64,000 nt of DNA from Micropterix aruncella (lineage: Eukaryota; Arthropoda; Insecta; Lepidoptera; Micropterigidae), in NCBI GenBank assembly GCA_944548615.1, contig OX155964.1, positions 13,628,087-13,692,086 on the forward strand, written 5' to 3'. Within the stretch, counting starts at the first letter, position 1. Each line of letters starts with the position of its first letter. A model generated the notes under the pieces. That model had not been told where the DNA came from. It searched no databases and saw only the letters and a list, made by a program, of their open reading frames with translations. The position numbers and the translations under genes are program-made. Positions 21,401 to 34,000 of the stretch are shown piece by piece.

Positions 21401-24400
21401 ACCTATTTATCCTTTGCAATATGCTATGATAACCGTGTTAGTCCGTTCTACAATATTTCTCATTTTTGCTTTCATGAGTGTGATTCTTGATTTCTTCCTC
21501 ATCTTTGCTATGGTGTGGATTTGAAATTTTAACATCTGTGTCTGCTGTGAACATGCCCTTCAAATAATAAAGTTCTTTTCGTTTTCCTGTCAGGTCCTAT
21601 AGATCGTAGACCACAGCGGATTTATTTTTAACCGACTTAAAAAAAAGGAGGAGGTTATAAATTCGATCGTATTTTTCTTTAAATGTTTGGGACCTCAGAA
21701 ATCCGTCATTTATGAATTGCTTTGGAAAATTCTTTTTATTTAAAAGGATGTACTTCCAGATTCGTCACATCTTTATCAAAATTTTGTTCTGATGATGTGA
21801 TCCATGAGGAATTGAAGGAACTCCTCAAATATTAACATATGAAGTTGAAAATTTACATGTTGGTTCAGCTCCGATGATAATGCATTTTATATAGGAAGCA
21901 TGCCCTGATTCTATACCCAGGATTAGCTCCCGACGAGGGAACTCCTCAGCGGTCAACAGCACAGTCACGAAATTTTGTATATGCATTCAATTATGACAGC
22001 CTGATCAAGACAGGCCTGCGGCACTCAGGGTTGGCTTCCAACGAGGGAACTCCTCAACGGTCAACAGTACAGACACGAAATTTTGTATACGCATTAAATT
22101 ATGATAGCCTGTTCTACGTTTCACCATGACATGGCTGCTGCACTTATAAAAAAAAATACCTCGGTTATTTTTGTTAACATTTTGTTTATTACCTGCAACT
22201 TTGCATTACAAAGATCTCTAGGGGCTAATTTTCTTGAGAAAAAATACGCTTTCTTTGATATGAAATATGGTCGTAGCTATACCGTACCACCCACGCTATA
22301 CTTAATCTGTTTTCACCGTAAGCATGGAATCGTCCATCGATTAAGACTTCTCCTCCGAAGAACAAATATGAGGGGCTAAACGTCGCCGTCATACCGGTTG
22401 TGTTCAAGGCATGTTATACAAGTGGTACCTACTTTTAATTCCTTCCATGACCTGATTTTTTCGCTTACTGTCCTTTACACTTTTTTTCGCGTGTCCTTTC
22501 AGCAGTTTCATGTATACCACCTACGGTCTTTTTTCAATAATGTTTTATTCTATCTATCTTCTTATATCTTATATATAAAAATGAATCGCCGTGCGTTAGT
22601 CTCGCAAGATCTCGAAAATGACTCGACCGATTAGAATGATTATTTTTTTGTTTTGTTTGCCTTGATTCAGGGGTGGTTTACAAAAAAAATATTTAGGAAA
22701 AATTAAAAGAAACAACTGAAAATCGAAAAAATCGAAATTGGTCTTTTTGGGAAATAAGCCCCTTTCAATAGATGGCGTTCGCGGTGATCCTATTGGTTGA
22801 CAGCTGCGCCATCCATAACTGTTATTCAATCCGTGCGATTGTGTAAAATTTCAAAAAGTCGAAAAGTCGAAAAAGTCAGAAAAAGAAGTAAATGTCGGAG
22901 AAGTCGTAAAAGTTAAAAAAGTCGAAAAAGTCGAAAAGGTCGAAAATGTCGGAAAAGTAGAAAAAGTCGAAAAAGTCAAAAAAGCTGAAAAAGTCGAAAA
23001 AGTCGAAAAAATAAAAAGTGGAATGGTAGAAAAAGTCGGAAAAGTCGAAAAGTCGAAGTCGAAGTCAAAGTCCATTTTCGAGTTTTAAAAGGTGTCGCTA
23101 GGTTGGGGGTGATGGGGGGGGTTGTTGTTGTAGGATTTATGATATTAATATTCAGATGAATTACGTTCCTGTCTACTTGACAGGAAAGTCTTGGGGTGGC
23201 ACAACCGTTTTTTTTAATGACATAACCACGAGTTTGGACTTAGATTAAGGATTTCAATACTGTAAAGACCTCATGGAAATTTCGATCGATTTCAGTGAGC
23301 GTGAAAAAAAATCCGTGTCGTTTTACAGTGTCCATTACAATGTCGAGAAGAAGAGATAACATAGGTCGACGAAGTCAGTCAAATGTGCGGCAAGTTACTT
23401 CAAGAGCAAACCGCACTGATGTGAGATGATTCCATCATTTCGGCCGAAATACAAGATGAAGCTGTTAATCCGAAATTGCTTGCAGTGGTGCCTAAGAATA
23501 TGATCTTTGGACTTCGCGATGTTTATAACAACATCTCGCCCTGTATGATCGATAGTAACTGTTCCAGGCGTTACCCGAGAGACCTGATTGCTAACACCAT
23601 CACAAGCAATGATGGATACCCATTGTATCATCGCCGATCAGTTGCGGACAATGGGCGATCTGCAGTTGTGAAGGTAAAAGGGCAAGATGTGGTCAATCGT
23701 TGGATTGTGCCTTATTGTCCAATGCTTTTAAAGCGCAAATCTATGTGGAATACTTCAACTTCATCAACTCGATAAATTACATATGCAAATACGTAAAATA
23801 AAGCGATATGGCTGTTTTCACTGTGAGGAATTCAAACGAGGTGTATCTCAGCATCAGACGTGTCGCTATGTCAGCAGCAACGAGGCGATTTGGTGCATCT
23901 TTTCCTTTGTGACATACGAAAGACAATCTACAGTTGTACACTTGGTAATTCTGGAAAGCGAATTTAGATTCCCCATGCGTCTGGCCTTTACGATGACAAA
24001 TCACGCGTGTTGGAAGTTTGCGGAATTAACTTGGAATTTCCGTATTTCGCGCATGGACAACTGTATGTTCCGTGTTCGCCAAGCCATCGGTCGGAAAGCC
24101 ATCATTTCTGTTCCTTTACGCGCCGAAAAACAAAACGAAAAACATATTTTACCAGAATGTTTTGTGTTGAATATGAACTGCATATATATATTATCATGTA
24201 AATTAAATACATTGAATTTATTTCAATCACAAACGACTTTCATTTAATCACCAAACGAAACTCAAGCCGTACAAGATTCGGCCATATTATAGATTTCAAT
24301 GAATTAGATTTGGAAGGTTCATTAGGATTAATAAACGCTTATGAAGAGTTACAATCAAATAAATTTTAGGTGGTACGAAGTTCACCGGGTCATCTAGTAC

Positions 24401-25026
24401 ATATATATGAATATATAATATACATGACCAACAAGTTAAATTATTAGATAACAAGAAAGAAATCATAAAAATCGATATTGTTAGTATTTATATATTAAAT
24501 GGAGCAAAAGTGGTGCAGCACCATTTTAGCACGCGAAGGCTGGCTTGCTAAATGTTAAAACATCTTCAAAGTAGAAGAGTTTTCTAAATTTTGTGACGTC
24601 AGGCATTCATGTTGTCAGAGTAGGTCATCAGTTCATTTTGCGAATTTTTATTATTTCGATGTATCCGTGAACCTAGCCAGGTAATACTTACTAACCAGTT
24701 CTCATCTCTTCTCCAGGCTTCACCATGACGAGGAGCGTTTGCGCCGGGAGGGTCAATAAATAAGCATTGTCGCTGACCAACGTTCCATCCGAGGCTACGT
24801 AGAATTTGCACTGCACATCTGCGCCCTTGACCTGCAACATAGGGCAAGGTTAGCAAAAGTAGGTCAAGACCGACGACATGTCAAGTGCAATATCGAACGC
24901 CTTCATTTAAAGCATATTTACCTGTAATTTATCACAGGCTTTTCTGGACAATTCGGACAAATCATCCGCCGCGATTCCGATTTTCTTAATCCGCGAAGTA
25001 TCCGTAACTTTAAAGCCTTTCTTCAT
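15407..25026 (-). CDS. Drep4: caspase-activated DNase (DFF40/CAD, Drosophila Drep4)
   Basis: Five exons on the minus strand join in phase: 24922-25026, 24696-24831, 17495-17683, 15915-16131 and 15407-15836, coding 358 residues (human DFFB 338). Exons 1-2 form the CIDE-N domain (GFKVTDTSRIKKIGI, then FYVASDGTLVSDNAYLLTLP). Exon 3 ends in DPQWFEG. Exon 4 gives IRGYFFK and NEHYFDR, and exon 5 INPYRSREERILFQTWNLDH. All are family landmarks. Likely catalytic and zinc residues are H267, H325, C328, H329 and H334 (LVHIICHDKGKH). Known family role: apoptotic chromatin cleavage after caspases remove the inhibitor ICAD. Unlike vertebrate CAD it lacks a strongly basic C-terminal tail and instead ends with a CKSC pair; CFSC and another Cys lie in a short insertion before the catalytic block. 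Intron 2 (24695-17684, 7 kb) is full of mobile elements. The exon 2 donor GTTAGT is chosen because it keeps frame. Confidence 0.93.
17725..18957. mobile_element. possible hAT-like non-autonomous element in CAD intron 2
   Basis: The left end TAGAGAGGTTTGCAACGATT and the right end, read in reverse as TAGAGATGCAACCGATTAT, form a plausible hAT-type inverted pair. Both are followed by CGATTA-rich subterminal sequence. The Ty3/gypsy remnant at 17840-18606 lies inside it. No matching 8-bp target duplication is visible, so the boundaries are tentative. Confidence 0.4.
17840..18606 (-). mobile_element. Ty3/gypsy retrotransposon remnant: integrase C-terminus and 3' LTR
   Basis: Minus-strand reading from 18606 gives SGLAVSPAQILISRQLRSTL and, after a stretch, QPSQIVVQHNTPHRTFPYR. 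This is the C-terminal integrase tail typical of K02A2.6-like gypsy elements. About 280 bp further on is a polypurine tract (GGAAGGGAGGAAA on the minus strand, near 18021-18033). It is followed immediately by TGT, the usual start of a 3' LTR, which seems to run to about 17840. No gag, protease or RT remains and no 5' LTR was found. Confidence 0.65.
20228..21300 (+). mobile_element. Helitron copy 1 (5' part) carrying a LINE fragment
   Basis: It begins with the Helitron-style 5' end TCTTATATATAAAA after an A, then GTTAGTCTCGC and GACACGACCGATTT. The same start is at 22567. A degraded Helitron ORF starts at 20793 (MPRRIGNIGRRSQSN, then Gln/Arg-rich sequence). At about 21080 the frame changes to a piece of LINE polyprotein (LPFSDRLTTSYIIPQTVL, then IIFSDGSKAE). 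It is the same family as the LINE at 5850-9561, which has LPFLERFTTLNIIPQTVL and IIFTDGSKAE. No 3' Helitron end was found for this copy. Confidence 0.65.
21600..22130. repeat. insect GGAGGAGG repeat and a 108-bp tandem duplication
   Basis: At 21632-21660 ACCGACTTAAAAAAAAGGAG followed by GAGGTTATAAATTCG matches an interspersed repeat I know from lepidopteran genomes. From 21921 to 22130 a unit of about 108 bp is present twice; GAGGGAACTCCTCA recurs at the same offset, followed by CGGTCAACAG and ACACGAAATTTTGTATA. No coding content. Confidence 0.55.
22850..23075. repeat. degenerate GTCGAAAAA minisatellite inside Helitron copy 2
   Basis: About 20 imperfect units of 9 bp (GTCGAAAAA, with GTCAGAAAA and GTAGAAAAA variants) run through this interval. 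The strong purine bias opens a Phe-Ser-Thr frame on the minus strand, which is an artefact of the repeat and not a gene. Confidence 0.8.
23340..24230 (+). pseudogene. Helitron Rep/helicase remnants
   Basis: The reading begins MSRRRDNIGRRSQSN at 23340, the same as Helitron copy 1. Further on is CSRRYPRDLIANTITSNDGY and NRWIVPYCPMLLK from the Helitron helicase-like N-terminal region, then VEYFNFINSINYICKYV in a shifted frame. After a stop, RYVSSNEAIWCIFSF follows, and near the end GINLEFPYFAHGQLYVPCS, the C-terminal motif of the PIF1-type helicase. Frameshifts and a large internal deletion make it non-functional. Confidence 0.8.
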
Positions 25027-25518
25027 ATTTAAACCGCGCAACAGGTCACAACAAGACTTATCAAACTAACACTTCATAGTTACACATTTTAAACGTACAA
25101 AATAAACGTTGATACTTGTAAAAACAAAACAGCGGGAAGAGCCCCTCCGCCGCCGCAAACCCAACTTTTGATGTTTGACAACGACAAGTCGTACAACTGT
25201 CAAAAAACTCAGAAAAAAAACAAAAGAAAATTGCACTCTATGCTCGATGGTTTCGCGATATTTCCTACGGCATTGAAAACCACGGCAAATTGTTCCCTAC
25301 AGAGTAGTACCTATTTAATATTAGGTCCTTACCTATGTAATTGCCGATTCGCAAAACTGGCTTGTTTTAACCCAAATATCATTTTATAATTCCGAATTCA
25401 AATTTATTTCAAATTAAAGCCACAGAAGTTCTGTTTCGAAATCAGTTCTTCATTCGTTTTTGCTCCACTTGATTTTACTCTGACATCATTCTGTTCACAA
25501 CTATTGAAAAGGTAAAAA

Positions 25519-26020
25519 ATCGCGTTGTTTTCGAATATGAGATCCGCCGTGGCAACAGCGCTGCATATAAAGCTAGAAGAATCAATGATTTTTTCGGGCC
25601 AGCCCCCACTAACGAACGCACGGTGCGATTTTCGTTCAAACTTTTCCGTTCTGGAAATTTGAGTTTAAAGACCGAGCCCCGTGGACGGCCGAAAACTCAA
25701 CTCGATAATGAAGAATTTAAAGTGATAGCGGACGCTCGACCACTATCGCTGCATGACAGACGGCGAAATTATAGGAGCTGCGACTGGAAACTCTCCATCG
25801 CCCACCGTACTCTCCGCATCTTGCTCCAACTGATTTCCGCTTATTTTCTAAATTTAGACAACTCCTTGTTAGAGAAGTCAGCAACAATTCCGTTGATGAG
25901 GCAGTCAAAACCGCCTTCAAACAATTCATTCTCGGTCCCAGATTTTTTAGCAAAGAAATCAAATGAGCATTATATAAAATGACGGAAATGCATAGATAAC
26001 AATGGTACATATTTCGATTG
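25519..26020 (+). pseudogene. internally deleted mariner transposase
   Basis: The first part reads VVFEYEIRRGNSAAYKARRI and GPAPTNERTVRFSFKLFRSG, then EPRGRPKTQLDNEEFKVI. This is the helix-turn-helix half of a mariner (SETMAR-like) transposase. At about 25745-25800 it jumps to the C-terminal end (HRTL.PTDFRLF-like, AVKTAFKQFILG-like, and CIDNNGTYFD before a stop), with frame changes. The catalytic DDD core is missing, so it is a deletion derivative. Confidence 0.8.
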
Positions 26021-26026
26021 ATAAAA

Positions 26027-26381
26027 TAAAGTGTCTTTCAACAAGAACTTTATTTTTTAAAACAAAATTTAACAAGGAATTTAGATTTTTTTTTAAAATA
26101 TGTTAATAAGAGTAAGGTTTGGCAATTATGAATGAAAAATGATACTGGACAAATGTCCACCACGACCACGACAAAAGTGATTGGAAATTTTGATGAAAGA
26201 ATCGACATCTGTCAGCGTGGCCGTGGTGGACATTTAATTTTGTCCGATATCATTTATCATTCATAATTGTCAAACCTTACTCTTTCTAATACATTTTTTT
26301 AAATCTATTTTATCTAAATTCCTTATGTTTAAAAAACAACGTTCGTTTTAAAAAACAACGTTCTTGTTGAAAAACCCTGTA
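26027..26381. mobile_element. long inverted-repeat (MITE-like) element next to the mariner remnant
   Basis: Ends TAAAGTGTCTTTCAACAAG and, in reverse, TACAGGGTTTTTCAACAAG match at 15-16 of 19 positions, each at a TA dinucleotide as for mariner insertions. Inner arms continue (TTTAACAAGGAATTTAGAT against ATCTAAATTCCTTA; GGTTTGGCAATTATGAATGA against its complement; GGACAAATGTCCACCACG against CGTGGTGGACATTT), so most of the 355 bp folds back. The left end coincides with the expected 3' end of the mariner remnant. It may therefore be a second element inserted in that end, or a rearranged mariner. Confidence 0.6.
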
Positions 26382-27508
26382 TACGTACGTGTATATATAT
26401 TTTTTAAAGTTTATAATAATAATCGTAGAATTGAATAAATATTTTTCATTTCTTTTCATTTTATTCGAACTTCTTCTTTTTCCATATATAACGGCAAATT
26501 CATTGGTGAGGACTTAATATAAAAAATATTTTTCTTACGGGCTTATCCGAACATTATCAAAGTCTTTTACAAATTTACTCATATATTTTGTAAGTCTAAT
26601 GGGAAAACTAGCATCTTAGCTACAAGATAATCGAATATTACTTCACAGATTGTTTTAAAAGTCGGGGTGTTGGCTCAGTGAAAATTAAGCGTCTTTAAAC
26701 ATCTACGTTGATTGTAAGTCCAACAACCCTTTAGTTAAAAATAAGACCACTACAACAGCATGTCACTGTGGTTTCAAGATCTCTCTATTCTGGAAAAAAT
26801 ATTGCTCATTGAACTATGTAGATTAAAGCCAGCTTCTGTCTGTGGTTTCGAGATCTCACTATTACGGAGTTAATCTCGCTAGCTAGATTCCTTGGAAGCT
26901 GTGTATTTTGCTTATTTTTATTCATCACGCTTCATCCCACGGGTATCAAAGTATTGACATTCTTTCAGCCGTGGACAGCTAGCATAAAACGTGGACATAA
27001 TTGTTATTCTTATTTTAATACGTTTTAATACTTATTAAATATTGACATGAATATTCGCGATGCGTATTTAAATTGGAAATGCGTTGTTAAATTAATTAAT
27101 TAAATAAATAAAGAAATTGATCTCATTTAACATTTTGATTAAGCTTATTAGTAAATCAAGTTCTAACAAACATTATAATTTAGTAAAGTTGTAATTTTGG
27201 ATAATTAATGGAATCAAATTAAACACATAGTAGCTGTTAGTGACGTAATAGTGGTTTGGAAAAATTGGCAGGCAAGATTTTTTTCCCCAAAATTTAGCGA
27301 TTCATCATCCAGCAAAACGCCTAATCAAATAACGGCAATTTCACCACGTAACTGCCGTATTATGCAGGACATCTGTTTACTCACGGCTTAGTCATAAACA
27401 AAAAATCCTCATAATGAAATGTCAACACATTGTCGTTCCCGCCGAAACTCATTGAGGTTATATTTTTCGAAAAATATTTTTTTTTGTATTTTGCGCTTAT
27501 TTAAGAAG

Positions 27509-29803
<2,295 letters not shown>

Positions 29804-30283
29804 TATAACATAATTTGTATAATTTAGTTTCTATGGTTGATTATTAGTAGTTTCTATGACATTATGGTTTCAAGTCCTTACTTTTTGTAAAAAAATTGAG
29901 CAATGTGATGGAATAATAATAATAAAAAACTACTATAAATAAAAAGGTGATCTCATTGCCTTGCGGCACTATTAGCTATATAACCTATAGCTTAAGTTTA
30001 TAGTACAATTATTGCGTTGTTTACACAAAAGAACAATAAAAAATAGGTGATAAAAAACTAGAAAAAAGACTACAATAAAAAATGAAAAACAATTATTTAA
30101 TTTATATAGATGCAGAGGAAAGGAAGGAGACGAAAGAAGGAAAGGGAAGCGAAAAAGAGGGAGGGTTGGTTAATTTACGGTTTAAGGATTATATGCTCCT
30201 TGAGCCTGACATACTCGGTAAAGCATTCCGGTCGTGTAGCTTCCATGGAGGAGTACGAAAGTCACTACTATGACCAGGGATGG

Positions 30284-30326
30284 ATAACGGCATTGATTTT
30301 ATATTACATAAAATCAATGATAACGG
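30284..30326. repeat. palindrome flanked by 7-bp direct repeats
   Basis: The 29-nt palindrome at 30291-30319 has perfect 12-bp arms CATTGATTTTAT and ATAAAATCAATG around ATTAC. It is bracketed by ATAACGG at 30284-30290 and 30320-30326. It shares the CATTG start and CAATG end with those at 4533 and 50504. Confidence 0.8.
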
Positions 30327-30616
30327 GTTATTGCCCTCTGATCTAAGGGGACGGCCGTGCGCCGATAGAGCGGTGAACCTTTCGGTGAGATAAAGCAGCA
30401 CGCCATTCGCGAGGATTCTATGTAACAGGCAGAGTCCTAAACTGTCTGTCTCCCTGGCGGTAAGCCACTGTAGTGTACTTCGATATTTCTAACTATATGG
30501 TCATATTTTCTGAGGCCAAAAATGAAACGGATACAGATGTTCTGTAACCTTTCCACCTTGGTGGTCAGGTGGACAATACTAGAATTAAAATAGAGTACAA
30601 TATGAAATCAAAGACG

Positions 30617-30705
30617 AAGTCTTGGAGTGATACAACCAATTTTTTATGTCAAGCCACTGCAATATGGCTTGACATAAAAAGATCGGTTGTATCATTCCAA
30701 GACTT
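30617..30705. repeat. about 40-bp-arm hairpin built from a Helitron-related block
   Basis: AGTCTTGGAGTGATACAACC followed by ATTTTTTATGTCAAGCCA is matched in reverse by TGGCTTGACATAAAAA and GGTTGTATCATTCCAAGACT, with an 8-nt centre CTGCAATA. A related block (AAGTCTTGGGGTGGCACAAC) lies in Helitron copy 2 near 23187. The hairpin therefore looks like two inverted copies of a Helitron-associated sequence. Confidence 0.65.
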
Positions 30706-31015
30706 TCCTGGCAAGCAGACAACCCCCTTCTCCCTCCACCCCCCCCCCCATTCCTTCTCCCATCCCCACACCTTTACCCTCCACTGCAGTGAAAGCCACT
30801 GCTAGTGCTCTGTGATATGGTCATATTTCCTGAGGCCAAAAAATGAAGCGGTTAGAGACGTTCTGTAACCTTTCTACCTTGGTGGCCAGCTTTTGTCAGA
30901 TCAAGAAAGGCAGCGTTGCCATGAGTGGAATTGATGTAATTGATTAACAATCCATAATAAATATTTCTTTGGAGCGGAGATGAATACCATTTATTTTATG
31001 ACAAAATATTGCAGT

Positions 31016-34000
31016 TTATTTTAGATTTTTAGTCGGTATATCTTGATTATCCGTCGTTAGTTTTTTGAGTAAAATCTTGGCTCCTGCAAACGCTTTCTTC
31101 TTCAACTCTTTTTCGTGTCCCGATATGAGCTCCGCTATATTTTTTTGCACTTTGTCAGTATTATTTTCAAAAATGCACACGAGCAGAAAGCACCCTCGGT
31201 TGTAGCCCAGCCAGTGGGAGATCTGAAAGTGATAAAATTTTAAAGTAATTTTTGAGGTTCGACAGTGATATATATAAACGCAATTAGGTGATTATACCGT
31301 TTCCTCCTTGATCTCTTGACACAGCTCCTCCCCGAAAGTGGTGAGACCATTCTCGTATCGATACTTATCGTCCTGCGCCAATTTTTTTAGGCAAGCATGA
31401 ATGGCGGGATGCTCGATGCCATTAATTTCTTCTTCGCCCTCTTTGATAACCCAATCTGTCTTGCATAGAAACTGACATACTGCGCTCAGAGAATTCTTCA
31501 AATCATCTCCCTTTGCTAAAAGGTGTTTTTATTTTTAAATTATGAAACCTTCATATTTTATAATTTGTGAATATACCTGCTTTTAATACGGCGACGCATA
31601 ATACCCCAATGCTGCCGTTCGACAGCCAAAATTGTGGATCCTGTTGCAGACTTTTAGACAATACTGGCAGCGCTGCCTCCAGTAGCTCAGCGCTTCTTAC
31701 GTTGGGGTCTTTCTTTGAATTGCCGGAAGTGACTCCTTCTTGTAACCAGGTAAGGAATGACGGATGGAAGTGCTTCTTGTCTCCGGGAGCCACTAGCCAT
31801 AGCAGTGTCTGAAATTTCAGGAATGAATAAATAAAAATAAAAAGAGGGAAAATATAAATGAACTTTACCTTTCTCCCCCATTCCTCTTTAACAATATCTT
31901 TGACCTTCTCGAGCAAAATAGAAAGCAATGCCTTCTTCACAAGAACTGTGTCATCGACAGAGCTGAATATCGCCAGAAGTAGCAGATGACCATGTTCATG
32001 TGTGCTCAATGGGACAGCGTGTTCCTTCATTACTTTCAAGATTGTCTGAAAAAAATGTATACCAGTTTTAAAAAGATACCAAAGATTGTCGATTTTCAAT
32101 TAACCCTTGGAGTAAATGGGTATTTTCATGGATGCATCTGTTTCTTTTGCAGGATTTTCGGCGACATCGACCTTAAAGTACTATAACTACGAAACTACTA
32201 CATCAATCATAAAAAGAACAACTGCACAATGATTGCATTGAAATTTCGAATATAGAATATTGAAATATCATTTTGTAAAACAATTAGATAATTATGAATA
32301 AATATGAGAACGTCAAAGAAGTGAAAAAAACGCGGAACCAGATCTGGTCGTATCATACTCAACGGATAATTGTTTCAGAACCAGATTTGGTCGTATCATA
32401 CTCAGGGGTTAAGGATATTGCAGGGGAGGTAAGACTCATATAAATCCCATGGGCTTTCAACTGAAAACCTCAAAACCGGAATTGCCTGTTTGAATTTTAT
32501 TGAGTTTAGTTGATAACGACAGGACACAGTATACTGAGAGACCACTAGACACACTCTCGAGCGACAGGGCATGGTGCCAATTGGCCCACTGAACATATAT
32601 CACATAGGAGTTGTAATAAAATTAAAACACAACCCCATAAATATTATAAAACAATCCCTCATAACAGCGATTTTCAATCAGTGAGTTGCGACCCCCTGGG
32701 GGGTAGTAGACTCCTGGGGGTCACAACCTATCTAAAAATAAAAAACTAAAATGTTACTAAATCTTTATTTATATAATATACAAACATTTACAGCATCGGG
32801 AGGGAGCCATATTTGTTATGTGTTTTGCTATTGCGTTTACAAAACTTTATGTTGATCTAAGACGGAAACAGTTAGGTACAGATTTGAAAGTAAAAAACAT
32901 TTAAAATTAACATGGTTTTCGCTATTGTTTTAACAAAAAAAGTATTTATTGGATGCTTACAGTTACTAAGTGAATACTAAGAGGGGTCGAGAGAACTAAG
33001 CTACAGTCTATGGGGGTTGCGTAAGAGTTTTTTTTTGTTTTTACCAAAAGGGTGTCGCGATCTAAAATAGGTTGAAAAGCACTGTCTTATAAGAAAGACC
33101 TTATAGATTCCAGAAACTCAAAATATGTTAAATTCAAACAGAACAAACAAAGGTAAAAATACAATAAGATAATATGTATAAAGAGTAAATATGAATAAGC
33201 AACCTCAATTGACCTGGTAATTTTTTGAAAACTGAAATGGCAATGTAAAAACACAGGAAATAGATATCTAGTCGAATTCCATTTCCAAGTAAGTACACTA
33301 GACATAATAACAATTATAATTAACTGTATCGGCTCATCGGGTGTCCCGAAAGATCCGGCAATAAGCGAAACCTATGATTTTCCTAATTACTGATAATTTT
33401 ACAAATGAAACGCAAAATATGTTTTTAGTTTGACTTTTAATTTTTTTTATTATAGATTTATTTTACTCTTTACTTTAGTTTTATGTCAATTCTGATTGTC
33501 TCACTCTATTTGATTGTTTTTTTTTGAGGATCATATTTTAGGGCAATTTAGTCTTATGAGCATTTTAATAAAACTTTTACATAATTTATTGTAAAATTAG
33601 AGTCCTGTCCATTCTAGAACGGGCTAGTCCCAGTTGGGTGACAGAATCAAATAAGCAAAAGGTTAAGGTTTTGCCATTCGGTTCCTGTTATTTTTATAAG
33701 CAAAAACAATGTTTTATAGTAATTAATTCTTAAATAAATAAATTTAACGTTTTCCTTTACAGAGAGAACTGAATAAAAAGGTCATTAAAAATAACTCCTA
33801 AAATTGAGTGTAAATAGCCTGCGTTATTAGACTGCGACAATTAAAGTGACTGTCCTTTTTAAAAATTCCCAATATCGGGCTCGTGTACATACAACACCAA
33901 TACATACAAGCGTAACTCTGCTTGCGCAGCATGGGCTCCGAGTGGAAACAAAACATAAAACATTGTTCATACCTTTTTGTCCTTATTTGTACCGTACTGC

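Larger units (their letters stand above)
22567..24397 (+). mobile_element. Helitron copy 2, internally deleted, with both ends
   Basis: The 5' end TCTTATATATAAAA lies after an A and the 3' end is CACCGGGTCATCTAG before a T. This fits Helitron rules (5' TC, 3' CTAG, insertion between A and T, no target duplication). The 1831-bp element keeps a short N-terminal stretch, a Rep-domain piece and the extreme C-terminus of the helicase but lacks most of both. It also contains a GTCGAAAAA minisatellite. It lies in CAD intron 2. Confidence 0.75.
25027..27508. other. divergent CAD-TMPK intergenic region
   Basis: CAD (minus) and thymidylate kinase (plus) are transcribed away from each other across 2.5 kb. 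The interval holds a mariner remnant (25519-26020) and a large inverted repeat (26027-26381). From 26400 to 27400 it is AT-rich, with paired short repeats (GTGGTTTCAAGATCTCTCTATT and GTGGTTTCGAGATCTCACTATT near 26767 and 26840), and no gene is visible. Confidence 0.6.
29804..31015. other. convergent TMPK-PUM3 spacer with repeats and hairpins
   Basis: No gene is visible. A block of about 80 bp near 30490-30570 (ATATGGTCATATTTTCTGAGG, then CTGTAACCTTTCCACCTTGG) recurs at about 30812-30890. Between the copies lies the large hairpin 30617-30705. A CATTG palindrome with flanking direct repeats is at 30284-30326. A purine-rich frame near 30082-30273 is judged spurious. Confidence 0.55.

Noticed and set aside
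21905..22130. CRISPR-like array
   Set aside because: Only two repeats of about 108 bp without short spacers, and the context is an insect intron.
22851..23075. Phe-Ser-Thr repeat frame on the minus strand
   Set aside because: Produced by the GTCGAAAAA minisatellite inside a Helitron.
30082..30273. Lys/Glu-rich frame of 63 codons on the plus strand
   Set aside because: The composition follows a purine-rich AGGAAGGAGA tract, there are no splice sites, and the region is a repeat.
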